Shown: positions 16,627 through 24,568 of the stretch, piece by piece
Layout of the letters: every line of letters begins with the position of its first letter
How positions within the stretch are numbered: the stretch's first letter is position 1
Program-made: the position numbers and the translations under genes
Source: Candidatus Babeliales bacterium
Lineage (GTDB): Bacteria; Babelota; Babeliae; Babelales; JABDEC01
Length of the DNA: 36,682 nucleotides
Reading direction: 5' to 3'
Assembly (NCBI GenBank): GCA_031292305.1
Contig: JARLHJ010000022.1
Span: forward strand, 1-36,682
Notes under the pieces: model-generated
The model's database searches: none
Told to the model about the DNA's origin: nothing
Seen by the model: the letters and a program-made list of their open reading frames with translations, nothing else

Positions 16627-17403
16627 ATGCAAAAATTTTTATTATTCTTTTTAATTTGGAATACTGTAATGATTTTTAGTATAGACAAAGAGAGACCTAT
16701 TTTTTTTACTTCAATGGGAAAATCCGGAACCCACTTATTAGCTAAATGTTTAAAATTAATAACCAAAAAAAACCCAACGCTCAATATGGGGGGTTTTATA
16801 AAAAATGATATAGTTGATTATACTTCAATAAAAAACAGTTCTGGAAATTATTTTTTTCACCAACATCAATACTATTCAAATGGCGCTATTGAAATGATAG
16901 AAAAATGCAATTTTGTAACTTTTTTTTTGATGAGGGACCCTCGGGATGTAATTGTATCATCCATGCATTGGGTTTTTAAGCATAAAGATTCGAAATTGCC
17001 AATTGGTGATATATATCGTAAATTTCGCACAAGTAATGAAATTTTAAAGTTTTTCATTGAAAGATCAACAATACTTTCGTATAAAAGATTTTGGGGTTGG
17101 CTTTCGCACCCGAATGTTTGCACTATACGATATGAAAATTTGGTAGGAACAAAGGGTGGGGGCAATTCAAAATCACAACGAGATGAAATAATAAAAATAT
17201 GTAATCATTTAAAAATGAAACTCAGCGACAAACAAATTTCATATGTTTGTCAAAATGCATTTGGTGATAAAGTCGGCACTTTTAGAAAAGGTCAAATTGG
17301 ATCATGGAAAACGCATTTTACAAATGAACATAAAGAATTATTTAAAAAGGTTTGGGGAAATTTATTAATTGATCTTGGGTACGAAAAAGATATGAATTGG
17401 TAA
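16627..17403 (+). CDS. exported-type sulfotransferase, copy B
   Basis: A 258-residue paralog of the sulfotransferase at 14422-15201, on the opposite strand. Cofactor sites are intact: MGKSGTHLL (30-38), R103-DPRDVIV-S111, and FRKGQIGSWKTHF near the end. The proline of the usual PKSGT loop is glycine here. The N-terminus (FLLFFLIWNTVMIF) is a signal-peptide-like segment joined directly to RPIFFTSMGK, without a clear cleavage site, so it might remain as a membrane anchor. The two copies share the insertion KGGG and the ending YEKD-x-NW but differ strongly in the acceptor region (about 45-95), which suggests that they sulfate different positions or sugars. It ends only four bases from the convergent GT2 gene, with no terminator. 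Confidence 0.85.
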   Translation: MQKFLLFFLIWNTVMIFSIDKERPIFFTSMGKSGTHLLAKCLKLITKKNPTLNMGGFIKNDIVDYTSIKNSSGNYFFHQHQYYSNGAIEMIEKCNFVTFFLMRDPRDVIVSSMHWVFKHKDSKLPIGDIYRKFRTSNEILKFFIERSTILSYKRFWGWLSHPNVCTIRYENLVGTKGGGNSKSQRDEIIKICNHLKMKLSDKQISYVCQNAFGDKVGTFRKGQIGSWKTHFTNEHKELFKKVWGNLLIDLGYEKDMNW

Positions 17404-17407
17404 TTAA

Positions 17408-18202
17408 TTAATAAAAAAAGTCTTTATGCATTGTCCTTACAAGTAATTTCTCCTTTGCGAGCAAGTCCATAGTTTGCCCATTGGTAGAAAGGCCCATAGG
17501 GTTGTGGTAAGCCAAACCATAAAAACCTGGAACTTTTTTGAATTTTACATCATTTCTAGCTATGCGAATCCAAAATTCCCAATCACCTACTATTGTAAAA
17601 TTTTCATTAAATAGTCCAAATTTATTGTGCAGTTTTTTTCTCCACATTGGGTTAAACGAAGGCAAGCAATTATATCTTAGATACATTTTAGAAAATTCAG
17701 GCTTGGATATAGTTCCAATTCTCGGATTAGGTGCAAATGCTGTATTGATGATATTTGTTTGATATCCATCTGAATAGACTAAATCTACACTTTTGTATTT
17801 GTCTAAGGTTTTTACATATGTTTCATAGCATGTGTACTCAAGCCTGTCGTCTACATTTGCATTAGTTAAATATCTACCACTTGCCAACCTAATTGCTTCA
17901 TTCCATGCGCTATAAATTGTCACTCTTTTTTTTAGTTTCTTATAAATTATATTTTTATATTTTTTTAAATAAGGTTTTATTATTTTTTCTTCATTTTCTG
18001 GTGAATTTGCATTAATCAAAATCAACTCACATTGATTAAATATGGTTTGCTTGGTTATCTCTTGCAAAAAATGTTCTATAAATATTTCACCCTTATAGAT
18101 TGAAGTAATAATAGAAACCTTAGGGGTGAAGCTTAAATTTTTTTCACTTTTTATATCCAAAAAGATTATAAAAAATAAAAAAATAAAAAACCGGTTTATC
18201 AC
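17408..18202 (-). CDS. GT2-family glycosyltransferase with N-terminal signal/anchor
   Basis: A GT-A fold glycosyltransferase of family 2. I choose the GTG at 18202 (264 residues) over an ATG at 18229: the GTG overlaps the upstream TGA as GTGA, GGAG lies ten bases upstream, and the protein then begins MINRFFIFLFFIIFLDI, a typical signal or anchor. Seen motifs: PKVSIITSIYKGEIFIEHFL at the fold start, the first Asp-like position in LILINANSPE, AWNEAIRLASGRYLTNANVDDR where the catalytic-metal DxD appears as NVDDR, and GDWEFWIRIARN, typical of the GT2 acceptor helix. PNPRIGT and SFNPMWRKKL lie between. Donor sugar unknown. It is translationally coupled to the bi-domain oxidoreductase, suggesting that this enzyme uses or follows that product. 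Confidence 0.85.
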   Translation of the reverse strand: MINRFFIFLFFIIFLDIKSEKNLSFTPKVSIITSIYKGEIFIEHFLQEITKQTIFNQCELILINANSPENEEKIIKPYLKKYKNIIYKKLKKRVTIYSAWNEAIRLASGRYLTNANVDDRLEYTCYETYVKTLDKYKSVDLVYSDGYQTNIINTAFAPNPRIGTISKPEFSKMYLRYNCLPSFNPMWRKKLHNKFGLFNENFTIVGDWEFWIRIARNDVKFKKVPGFYGLAYHNPMGLSTNGQTMDLLAKEKLLVRTMHKDFFY

Positions 18203-20352
18203 AATTCCAATTCTCCGCCACCTTGGCAAACTAATTGATCAACTGTCAAAGCTAAATCTGTAACAGTCGCTAGTCTTTCTAAATTAAATGGCATTTCAGA
18301 TTTTTCATTTTTGATGCTTTCAAAAAAAGATGTAATAAGTTTTTCATATCCTTGATCTGGAACTTTAACGCGCTCATCAAAAGTTGGAGAAACTCCATAC
18401 CCTACCAGACTTACATAATCTTCCATTATTATAGATTTAGAATCAAAAAATAGTTCCATACGTTCTTTACCTAGATCCATATGCCCCAGCGATGTAAACA
18501 ACAGTGAACAAACAGAGCCATCTTCAAAACTGACAGTGGCACAAAAATTATCAGTAGGAAATGCAACGTTGCTTTGATGTTTGAGTGATTCAACCGATAC
18601 TGATATTGGCTTAGTGCCTGTCAGGTAACAAAATAGATCAAAAATATGAGGCGCTTGAATCATTATTCTTCCTGATTTCCACTCTGATTGCATTCTTTGT
18701 TCTTTTGGTATAAATCCAGCATTGAATCTGTATTGTATCATTAATGGAGAGTTACGATTTGCAATAGCTTTTTTTATTTTTTGTATGAACGGAGAATAAG
18801 TTCTATGGTATCCCACGCATAAATATGAGTTTTTGTTTTTCAAAAAAAACTGTTTTAATTGCTTAAAATCAATCAAGTTTGTCTCTAAGGATTTAGCCAT
18901 AAAAATAGCTTTTCCGCGTTCTAAAATAGAAATTACTTCTTCAGTGGTGATATCTGCAGATGGACTTACAACGACCACATTACAATTGTTTTCAGAAAAT
19001 AATCCTGCATTACCTGCATACGCCAATGATCCTGGATAGAACTTTGCTGCATTTAAAGAATTAGCCATATCTCTGTCTACTATAGTATCAATAATTACGT
19101 TGTTTAATTTGGAGATAATAGGCATTAAATTTAATTGCATAAATTTTGATGCACCAATTATCCCAACTCTCATAGAATCTTTAAATGCGGGAATAAACGT
19201 AATTTTTTCTTCGCCATTGTATGGCATGCAGCCTAGTTTTTTATCATCCATATAATTTAAAACTACACCTAAGCTATTATTTTGATTTATATTTTCTATA
19301 GCTTTAGAAATGTCATTTAACCCAAACTCATTTTTTATAAACCCTGAAAGATCTATTTGATTTGTTTCAATTAAATTTGCAAAAACTTCCATGTTTCTAT
19401 TTTCTGTCCAACGAACATATGAATATGGGTAGTCTTGACCTTTGTATTCATATAAAGGATCATATCTTCCAGGGCCATAAGACAAAGAAAATAATACATC
19501 TATCTCTTTTTGACCAATTAAATTCTTTTTAAGTTGAATATCTCTATTTTCTACAATTACTATGCGGCCTTTTTTTCTAACTATTTTTAAAGCATCGTTA
19601 ATAATATTGTCTTGTGCACAATCTGGTGTGATAATTACACAATCCACGCCTACTGAATTTGTAAGTAACTCTATTGATTGCATCAAATTATCTTGAGAAA
19701 AATTATATGTATATGGAATTCCAGATTGTTGTGCATTTAGCACAAGCTCTGGATTGTGGTCAACGCCCACAACTTTACATCCGGAGATTCGAGCCAGTTG
19801 TGCAATTAGATGACCTAATGTTTCAAGTCCAAAAATACAAACAGACTCCCCTAGTTGTAAATTTGCTCTACGTATACTTTGTAGAGCCATTGCACCAACA
19901 GCCGTTAAACTGCTTGTTTTTAAAAGAGATTCATCTTTAATTGGTGTGATTAAATTTTGAGGCACACATACCACATCTGCATGATTAGCAAGCCCAGGAC
20001 CTGCGCAGGCCACAAAATCACCTACTCTAAATTTTTTTACTTCTTTGCCTACTGCAATTACTTGCCCTGAACAAGATTGCCCAAGGGGAATGATTTTACC
20101 AGCAAGTTTATCTTTAATTATTTTTGCTGTATAATCCACGCCATGCTGAGTTACTATTTCTAGAATTTTTTTTACCTTCGTGGGAACATTTTCGTAAAAG
20201 AGTTCTTGGTTTGCTGCCACAATATTTGCAAGCCCTTTGCCTGAACTTATAAAGGAATAATGTACTGACACTATTACAGAATAGTCGTCTAATTTTGGCT
20301 CGCAAACTTCTTTTATTGATAATATTCCACGTTCTAGAAATAACTGTCGCAT
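18199..20352 (-). CDS. bi-domain oxidoreductase (MDR plus Gfo/Idh/MocA)
   Basis: A 717-residue fusion. Residues 1-365 are a medium-chain dehydrogenase: GQSCSGQVIAVGKEVKKFRV, GDFVACAG, and a Rossmann strand VCIFGLETLGHLIAQLA in which the second glycine of G-x-G-x-x-G is Glu. It has ISSGKG in the place of a zinc-binding Cys, so no catalytic zinc is expected. Residues about 390-717 are a Gfo/Idh/MocA domain: MRVGIIGASKFMQ, the dinucleotide motif also imperfect, and MAKSLETN at the family's EKP position, keeping only the Lys; GYHRTYSPF and APHIFDLFCYLTG follow. Such fusions occur in surface polysaccharide clusters, probably oxidising or epimerising nucleotide sugars. It has no signal peptide, unlike most neighbours. 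AAGGAG lies before the ATG. Confidence 0.85.
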   Translation of the reverse strand: MRQLFLERGILSIKEVCEPKLDDYSVIVSVHYSFISSGKGLANIVAANQELFYENVPTKVKKILEIVTQHGVDYTAKIIKDKLAGKIIPLGQSCSGQVIAVGKEVKKFRVGDFVACAGPGLANHADVVCVPQNLITPIKDESLLKTSSLTAVGAMALQSIRRANLQLGESVCIFGLETLGHLIAQLARISGCKVVGVDHNPELVLNAQQSGIPYTYNFSQDNLMQSIELLTNSVGVDCVIITPDCAQDNIINDALKIVRKKGRIVIVENRDIQLKKNLIGQKEIDVLFSLSYGPGRYDPLYEYKGQDYPYSYVRWTENRNMEVFANLIETNQIDLSGFIKNEFGLNDISKAIENINQNNSLGVVLNYMDDKKLGCMPYNGEEKITFIPAFKDSMRVGIIGASKFMQLNLMPIISKLNNVIIDTIVDRDMANSLNAAKFYPGSLAYAGNAGLFSENNCNVVVVSPSADITTEEVISILERGKAIFMAKSLETNLIDFKQLKQFFLKNKNSYLCVGYHRTYSPFIQKIKKAIANRNSPLMIQYRFNAGFIPKEQRMQSEWKSGRIMIQAPHIFDLFCYLTGTKPISVSVESLKHQSNVAFPTDNFCATVSFEDGSVCSLLFTSLGHMDLGKERMELFFDSKSIIMEDYVSLVGYGVSPTFDERVKVPDQGYEKLITSFFESIKNEKSEMPFNLERLATVTDLALTVDQLVCQGGGELEL

Positions 20353-20401
20353 TCCGGCTCCTTAAGCTATTGCAATATCTAACTCCATCTTGTAATTTAA
20401 T

Positions 20402-20429
20402 TTTACCTTTTTTAAAATTACTACATAAT
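20402..20429 (+). promoter_or_regulatory. possible promoter of the UDP-glucose dehydrogenase operon
   Basis: TTTACC (20402-20407), 16-base spacer, CATAAT (20424-20429), 20 bases before the ATG. It lies in the 97-base divergent gap. Match is moderate only. Confidence 0.35.
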
Positions 20430-20449
20430 TATGACCAAAGGAAGAAAAA

Positions 20450-21853
20450 ATGAAAACAAATTTATTAATATTTATATTTTTTAGCATTATGAATTTACAA
20501 ACTATGAGCAACACACCAAAACCATTTCCCAATGTAACTATTATCGGCTCGGGATATGTTGGATTAGTGGCCGCTTGTTGTCTTGCTAAATTAAAAAAAC
20601 AAGTCTGCTGCGCAGATATTGATAAAGACAAAATCGATAAATTAAAAAATAAAATATGCCCATTTTATGAACCGGGATTAGAAGAACTTCTTGGCAATGC
20701 AATAGATGAAAAATCAATTGAATTTACAAGTAACATAGAAATAGCGATTGAAGAAGCTAGCATAATTTTTATTGCTGTAAACACACCCACATTAGAAAAC
20801 GGTGATGCAGATATAACTGCAGTAAAAGCAGTAGCAAAAACAATTGCTAAACATTTAAATACTTATAAAATAATTTGCCTTAAGAGTACTGTACCTATTG
20901 GTACACACAAAATAGTTGAAGAAATTATTAATAAAGAAAAAATTAGCGATGTAACATTTGATATAGTTTCAATTCCTGAATTCTTGCGAGAAGGTTCTGC
21001 TATATACGATTTTATAAACCCGAACAGAATAGTAATTGGCGCAAAATCCAAAGAAGTATTTGATACAGTTAAATCTTTGTTTGATAATGTGAATGTAAAA
21101 TCAGAAAACATCATTTTTACTAATAATTTAGTTGCAGAAACAATTAAATATGTAGCTAACTCTTTTTTAGCTTTAAAAGTTTCTTTTGCTAATGAAATTT
21201 CAAATTTTTGCGATGAATTAGGAATTGATACAATTGCAGTTATGTATGCAGTTGGTAAAGACGAAAGAATTGGATCGCAATTTCTTAACCCTGGACCTGG
21301 GTTTGGCGGATCATGTTTTCCTAAAGATGTTAAAGCTCTAAAAAAAATGATGGAAGATGCTGGAGTTGACCCTAAATTGATCTCCAATATTCTATCTGTT
21401 AATGAAGCTCAAAAGCATATTGTTGTAAAACGTCTATGCACTTTGATAGGAAATGATATTAAAAATAAAAATATTGCTGTGTTGGGACTAGCATTTAAAG
21501 CAAATACAGATGATATACGTGAAGCACCTGCATTAACAATTATTAAGGAACTTAAGAGCTTAGGCGCAAATATTAGAGCTTATGATCCTAAAGCAAATAG
21601 CAATATGAAACGGGAAATACCAGATATAACTTATTGCGATAGCCTAAACACAGCTATAGAAAAAGCTGATGCAATTTTAGTTTTAACAGAATGGCAAGAA
21701 TTTAAGAACTTAGACTTGAGCGCAATAAAAAACTCAGTAAATCAAAAAATTATTTTAGACACACGCAATATTATAAATTCTGTACGCGCCATAGAACATG
21801 GTTTTATATATGATGCCATTGGAAAAAACTTTTTATTACGTAATTCAAAATAA
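20450..21853 (+). CDS. ugd: UDP-glucose 6-dehydrogenase with N-terminal signal-like extension
   Basis: A 467-residue NAD-dependent enzyme that oxidises UDP-glucose twice to UDP-glucuronate. Seen: VTIIGSGYVGLVAACCLA (29-46), NTPTLENGDAD, KSTVPIGT, PEFLREGSA, catalytic Lys243 in LALKVSFANE, and catalytic Cys289 in GFGGSCFPKD, followed by the UDP-binding C-terminal domain GLAFKANTDDIREAPA. All key residues are present. The oddity is the first 20 residues: a hydrophobic run (NLLIFIFFSIMNL) before the fold. An ATG at codon 14 or 19 would give an ordinary cytosolic protein, but neither has a ribosome-binding site, whereas AAAGGAAG precedes the first ATG. The exostosin-like transferase follows after 19 bases. 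Product UDP-glucuronate points to an acidic glycan. Confidence 0.9.
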   Translation: MKTNLLIFIFFSIMNLQTMSNTPKPFPNVTIIGSGYVGLVAACCLAKLKKQVCCADIDKDKIDKLKNKICPFYEPGLEELLGNAIDEKSIEFTSNIEIAIEEASIIFIAVNTPTLENGDADITAVKAVAKTIAKHLNTYKIICLKSTVPIGTHKIVEEIINKEKISDVTFDIVSIPEFLREGSAIYDFINPNRIVIGAKSKEVFDTVKSLFDNVNVKSENIIFTNNLVAETIKYVANSFLALKVSFANEISNFCDELGIDTIAVMYAVGKDERIGSQFLNPGPGFGGSCFPKDVKALKKMMEDAGVDPKLISNILSVNEAQKHIVVKRLCTLIGNDIKNKNIAVLGLAFKANTDDIREAPALTIIKELKSLGANIRAYDPKANSNMKREIPDITYCDSLNTAIEKADAILVLTEWQEFKNLDLSAIKNSVNQKIILDTRNIINSVRAIEHGFIYDAIGKNFLLRNSK

Positions 21854-21872
21854 TTAATTAAACAGGAACAAT

Positions 21873-22880
21873 ATGATTAATAAATATATTTTCACAACTT
21901 TGATATTATTTTTTTTAACTAACCAAAATTTATTAGGTGAATTTAGTACTAAAAATTTAGTTATAAATAATGAATTAAAAAATGAATTAAAAAATTCTTA
22001 TATTATGGGAAGTGGATTCAAAGTGATCTGCAGACATATATTTGACGCAAGCGAGAAAATTGAATTTGACCATCCTGCTGATCCAAAAAATGTCTTATCT
22101 GGTGATTTAGTTTATACTAGCAGTGGCAATATTGTGAATTTTTTTAACAATATACATCCCCAAATTAAAAATCCTTACATTCTTATTACAAGTCAAACTG
22201 ATGCATCATCGCCCGGCATGGTTGGAGGATTTGGATACGGCATCTATGCAAATAAAGAAATAATTGATCGTTCATTGAATTATCTAAATGATGAAAAATT
22301 AATTGCATGGTTTGGAATTCATCCTGATATTATTCATCCTAAATTTGTCCCTATTCCCTGTGGGATTAGGTATTTCTATAGTCAAAAATTTATTGAAGTT
22401 TTTGATAAAGTTATTAATAAAAATAAAAATAACCCGCCTGTTAAAAATAAATTACTTTATATGAATTTTACCATTGCTAATGCACCTGTATATCGTCAAT
22501 TAGTTTATGATTATTTTTCAAAACAATCTTTTTGCACAAACTTAATTTTTAATAGAATGCCGTATATAGATGAGATTTTTCTAGATCAATTATCTGAATC
22601 AAAGTTTGTTTTAAGTCCTCATGGGCATGGAATAGATTGTTATAGAACATGGGAAATTTTATTAATGGGCAGCATTCCAGTAGTTAAAACATCAATTCTT
22701 GACGAACTTTATGAAGATTTACCGGTATTAATTGTTAAAGAATGGTCAGAAGTTACTGAAAAGTTTCTTGAAGAAAAATATATAGAGATTTGTTCTAAAA
22801 AATATAATTATGAAAAACTCTATATGCCTTATTGGATTAACAAAATTAATACGTTTATTGCAGAAAACCAAGCAAGATAA
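21873..22880 (+). CDS. exostosin-like (GT47-like) glycosyltransferase, exported type
   Basis: A 335-residue protein whose C-terminal half has the exostosin-family donor segment: SKFVLSPHGHGIDCYRTWE and then LLMGSIPVVKTSILDELYEDLPV (about 236-285). In eukaryotes and bacteria this family transfers sugars such as glucuronate, N-acetylglucosamine or xylose; the bacterial relatives are usually capsule or surface glycan enzymes. The N-terminus is a signal-like segment (MINKYIFTTLILFFL), probable cleavage near LLG at 20-22. An aromatic-rich central part (LLYMNFTIANAPVYRQLV) is also typical. AGGAA precedes the ATG and the gap to ugd is only 19 bases, so a glucuronosyltransferase role using the Ugd product is attractive but inferred. 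The final codons form part of the terminator stem. Confidence 0.65.
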   Translation: MINKYIFTTLILFFLTNQNLLGEFSTKNLVINNELKNELKNSYIMGSGFKVICRHIFDASEKIEFDHPADPKNVLSGDLVYTSSGNIVNFFNNIHPQIKNPYILITSQTDASSPGMVGGFGYGIYANKEIIDRSLNYLNDEKLIAWFGIHPDIIHPKFVPIPCGIRYFYSQKFIEVFDKVINKNKNNPPVKNKLLYMNFTIANAPVYRQLVYDYFSKQSFCTNLIFNRMPYIDEIFLDQLSESKFVLSPHGHGIDCYRTWEILLMGSIPVVKTSILDELYEDLPVLIVKEWSEVTEKFLEEKYIEICSKKYNYEKLYMPYWINKINTFIAENQAR

Positions 22881-22893
22881 CTTGCTTGGTTTT
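22864..22893 (+). terminator. intrinsic terminator overlapping the gene end
   Basis: A perfect 13-bp stem, AAAACCAAGCAAG with CTTGCTTGGTTTT, and the 4-base loop ATAA, whose TAA is the stop codon of the exostosin-like gene. The right arm ends in TTTT and continues into GTTTATA, so it is a compact intrinsic terminator. The gap to 22988 has no further clear hairpin. Confidence 0.75.
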
Positions 22894-22988
22894 GTTTATA
22901 TAGTAAAAAAGATTTCAAAAACTTCTTATTAAGACTCTGCAACCTAAGTCTTTAAATACTTTTGTGTCCCACTTGCAAATATTTCCAA

Positions 22989-23621
22989 TTATTTTTTAGG
23001 TTCAAAATACCAAAAATTATCCTCAGAATAAACTTCAAGTTTTAACTCTGCTATTGCGCGCGCCACACCCTTTTTAACAGATGGCCACCACCAATCGTCC
23101 CCGCAACAAATTCCACCTTTTTTTACTTTTGGGTACCAAGCCATAATATCTTGATATACATCTTCTTCTGTATGGCAAGCATCGATAAAGATTAAATCTG
23201 CGTTTATATTTAACGCTTTAGAAGCTTGAATCGATTTCATTTTAATAGGAATTATTTTATGAGTAAGTTTCATATGTATGCAATTAGACAAAAACTGCCA
23301 ATACGACGTTGGCATTCTCTTTTGATATTCTGGAAAAGCATGCATCTCTTCGTAATCTTCCCATGGATCAACAACATACAGTTTAGATTGCTTTCCTAAT
23401 TGTTTGGCAATCAGAAAAGCTGTAACACCTAGCCATGTTCCCACTTCTATAACTGTTGTCGGATTAAGCTTTTTTATAAAGTTTGACAAATACGCTTGAT
23501 TTGTAGGATGAACTCCACCGTGATAATCTGCAGCTAGCGGAACTATAGACGCATAAGGCTCTGGCAAAGCGAAAACTTTCAACATCACAATTAAACAAAT
23601 AAAAATTAATTTAAAATTCAT
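22989..23621 (-). CDS. exported-type class I SAM methyltransferase (Methyltransf_24-like)
   Basis: A 210-residue protein with a clean signal peptide (1-18, MNFKLIFICLIVMLKVFA, cleavage before LPEP). The rest is a class I methyltransferase: TVIEVGTWLGVTAFLIAKQL (motif I), YVVDPWEDYEE (acidic residue binding SAM ribose), then LIFIDACHTEEDVYQDIMAW and KGGICCGDDWWWP, the D-H-x-Y/E-x-V-x-x-D and G-G-x-x-x-x-D pattern of Methyltransf_24-type enzymes. Relatives methylate sugars or small natural products, often in polysaccharide clusters. The AAGGAA ribosome-binding site fits. It lies downstream of the next methyltransferase gene, 37 bases apart, in a small minus-strand operon. The triple tryptophan at the D-D-W-W-W-P site is notable, but its role is unknown. 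Confidence 0.8.
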   Translation of the reverse strand: MNFKLIFICLIVMLKVFALPEPYASIVPLAADYHGGVHPTNQAYLSNFIKKLNPTTVIEVGTWLGVTAFLIAKQLGKQSKLYVVDPWEDYEEMHAFPEYQKRMPTSYWQFLSNCIHMKLTHKIIPIKMKSIQASKALNINADLIFIDACHTEEDVYQDIMAWYPKVKKGGICCGDDWWWPSVKKGVARAIAELKLEVYSEDNFWYFEPKK

Positions 23622-23658
23622 GATTCTTTCCTTAATCGAAAATTATACAATTTTCTCA

Positions 23659-24378
23659 TTATTTTTTTGATATAACTGCAACATAAATCCCATTCCACCA
23701 AGTACTAGTATCCATATTTTGAGACGATGGTAAGAACTTCTCGTATAAGACTTTATAGCCTAAATCTTTAAAAGCTGCTTGAGTACCATCTTGAACTTCT
23801 TTCCAATTATAATCATCTACTATTGCAATAAATTGATCCTCTAATATTTCATTATAATATGCAAACGCTAGTCTTTGTTCTTCGAATGTATGGCCGCCAT
23901 CATAAAAATAAATATTTATTTTATTTTTTATATTTTTAATATCAAACTTAAAGCAATCGCTTTCATAAAATTTATATGCGCTTGGTAAAATAAATTTATT
24001 AAGATTGTTTTGAAATTCTTGCTTTGGTCCAGTAAATTGGGCCCAATTATCAATAGCTGTTGCCTCTAACAATTTTGTGTTATTATATAAGGCTGAAACA
24101 AATGTCGAACCTTTCCATACACCAATTTCTAAATATCTCCCATTTTTCAAAGAACATATATTATTTAAAAGATGTCTAACTTTATCGCTAGACATGCCTT
24201 CCAGTTTTAATATATCTGAATTTAATTGAGATGTTTTATTATCAGCATTCTTAATACTTTTAACAACATGATTAACCAAATATTGGGTTTGATTAATTGC
24301 TGATGAAACTATTATAGAATTTGAAATCGAGAAAACAAAAATCAATAACTTATAAGTCTTAAAATAATTTTTATACAT
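23659..24378 (-). CDS. exported-type class I methyltransferase-like protein
   Basis: A 239-residue protein. A hydrophobic start (about 1-27, LLIFVFSISNSIIVSSA) is followed by a helical linker of some 50 residues and then a Rossmann-like methyltransferase core: GRYLEIGVWKGSTFVSALYN (motif I), TAIDNWAQF (acidic loop), IYFYDGGHTFEEQRLAF and IAIVDDYNWKEV. These match the D-G-x-H and D-D-x-x-W of Methyltransf_24-like enzymes, as in the gene downstream, though the two are not close copies. The ribosome-binding site AAGGGA lies six bases before the ATG. It is first in a two-gene operon of methyltransferases and starts in the divergent 190-base gap 24379-24568. Substrate is unknown; sugar methylation is inferred from neighbours. 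Confidence 0.7.
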   Translation of the reverse strand: MYKNYFKTYKLLIFVFSISNSIIVSSAINQTQYLVNHVVKSIKNADNKTSQLNSDILKLEGMSSDKVRHLLNNICSLKNGRYLEIGVWKGSTFVSALYNNTKLLEATAIDNWAQFTGPKQEFQNNLNKFILPSAYKFYESDCFKFDIKNIKNKINIYFYDGGHTFEEQRLAFAYYNEILEDQFIAIVDDYNWKEVQDGTQAAFKDLGYKVLYEKFLPSSQNMDTSTWWNGIYVAVISKK

Positions 24379-24530
24379 CTTAGTCCCTTATTTTTTACAA
24401 ACATTTATTTTAATTTTATTATAAAAGCTCATGCCCTCCCTAAAAAATTGTTATTAATAATGTTTATAATATTTTTTTTATGTTTTTTTTGTCAATAGAT
24501 TGGTAATTATATTATACAAAAAAATATAGT

Positions 24531-24539
24531 TGATATAAT
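24531..24539 (+). promoter_or_regulatory. extended -10 promoter element
   Basis: TGATATAAT: a perfect TATAAT at 24534-24539 preceded by TGA, making an extended -10, 29 bases before the ATG at 24569. No good -35 is present, as is usual for extended -10 promoters. An 8-bp AT-rich inverted repeat (24537-24544 and 24549-24556) overlaps its end. Confidence 0.45.
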
Positions 24540-24568
24540 AAGAAAAACTTCTTATTTAAAGTAAAAAT

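Noticed and set aside
22921-22988. Weak inverted repeat AAGACT/AGTCTT as terminator of the methyltransferase operon
   Set aside because: Six-base stem with a ten-base loop and no T-run; too weak to call.
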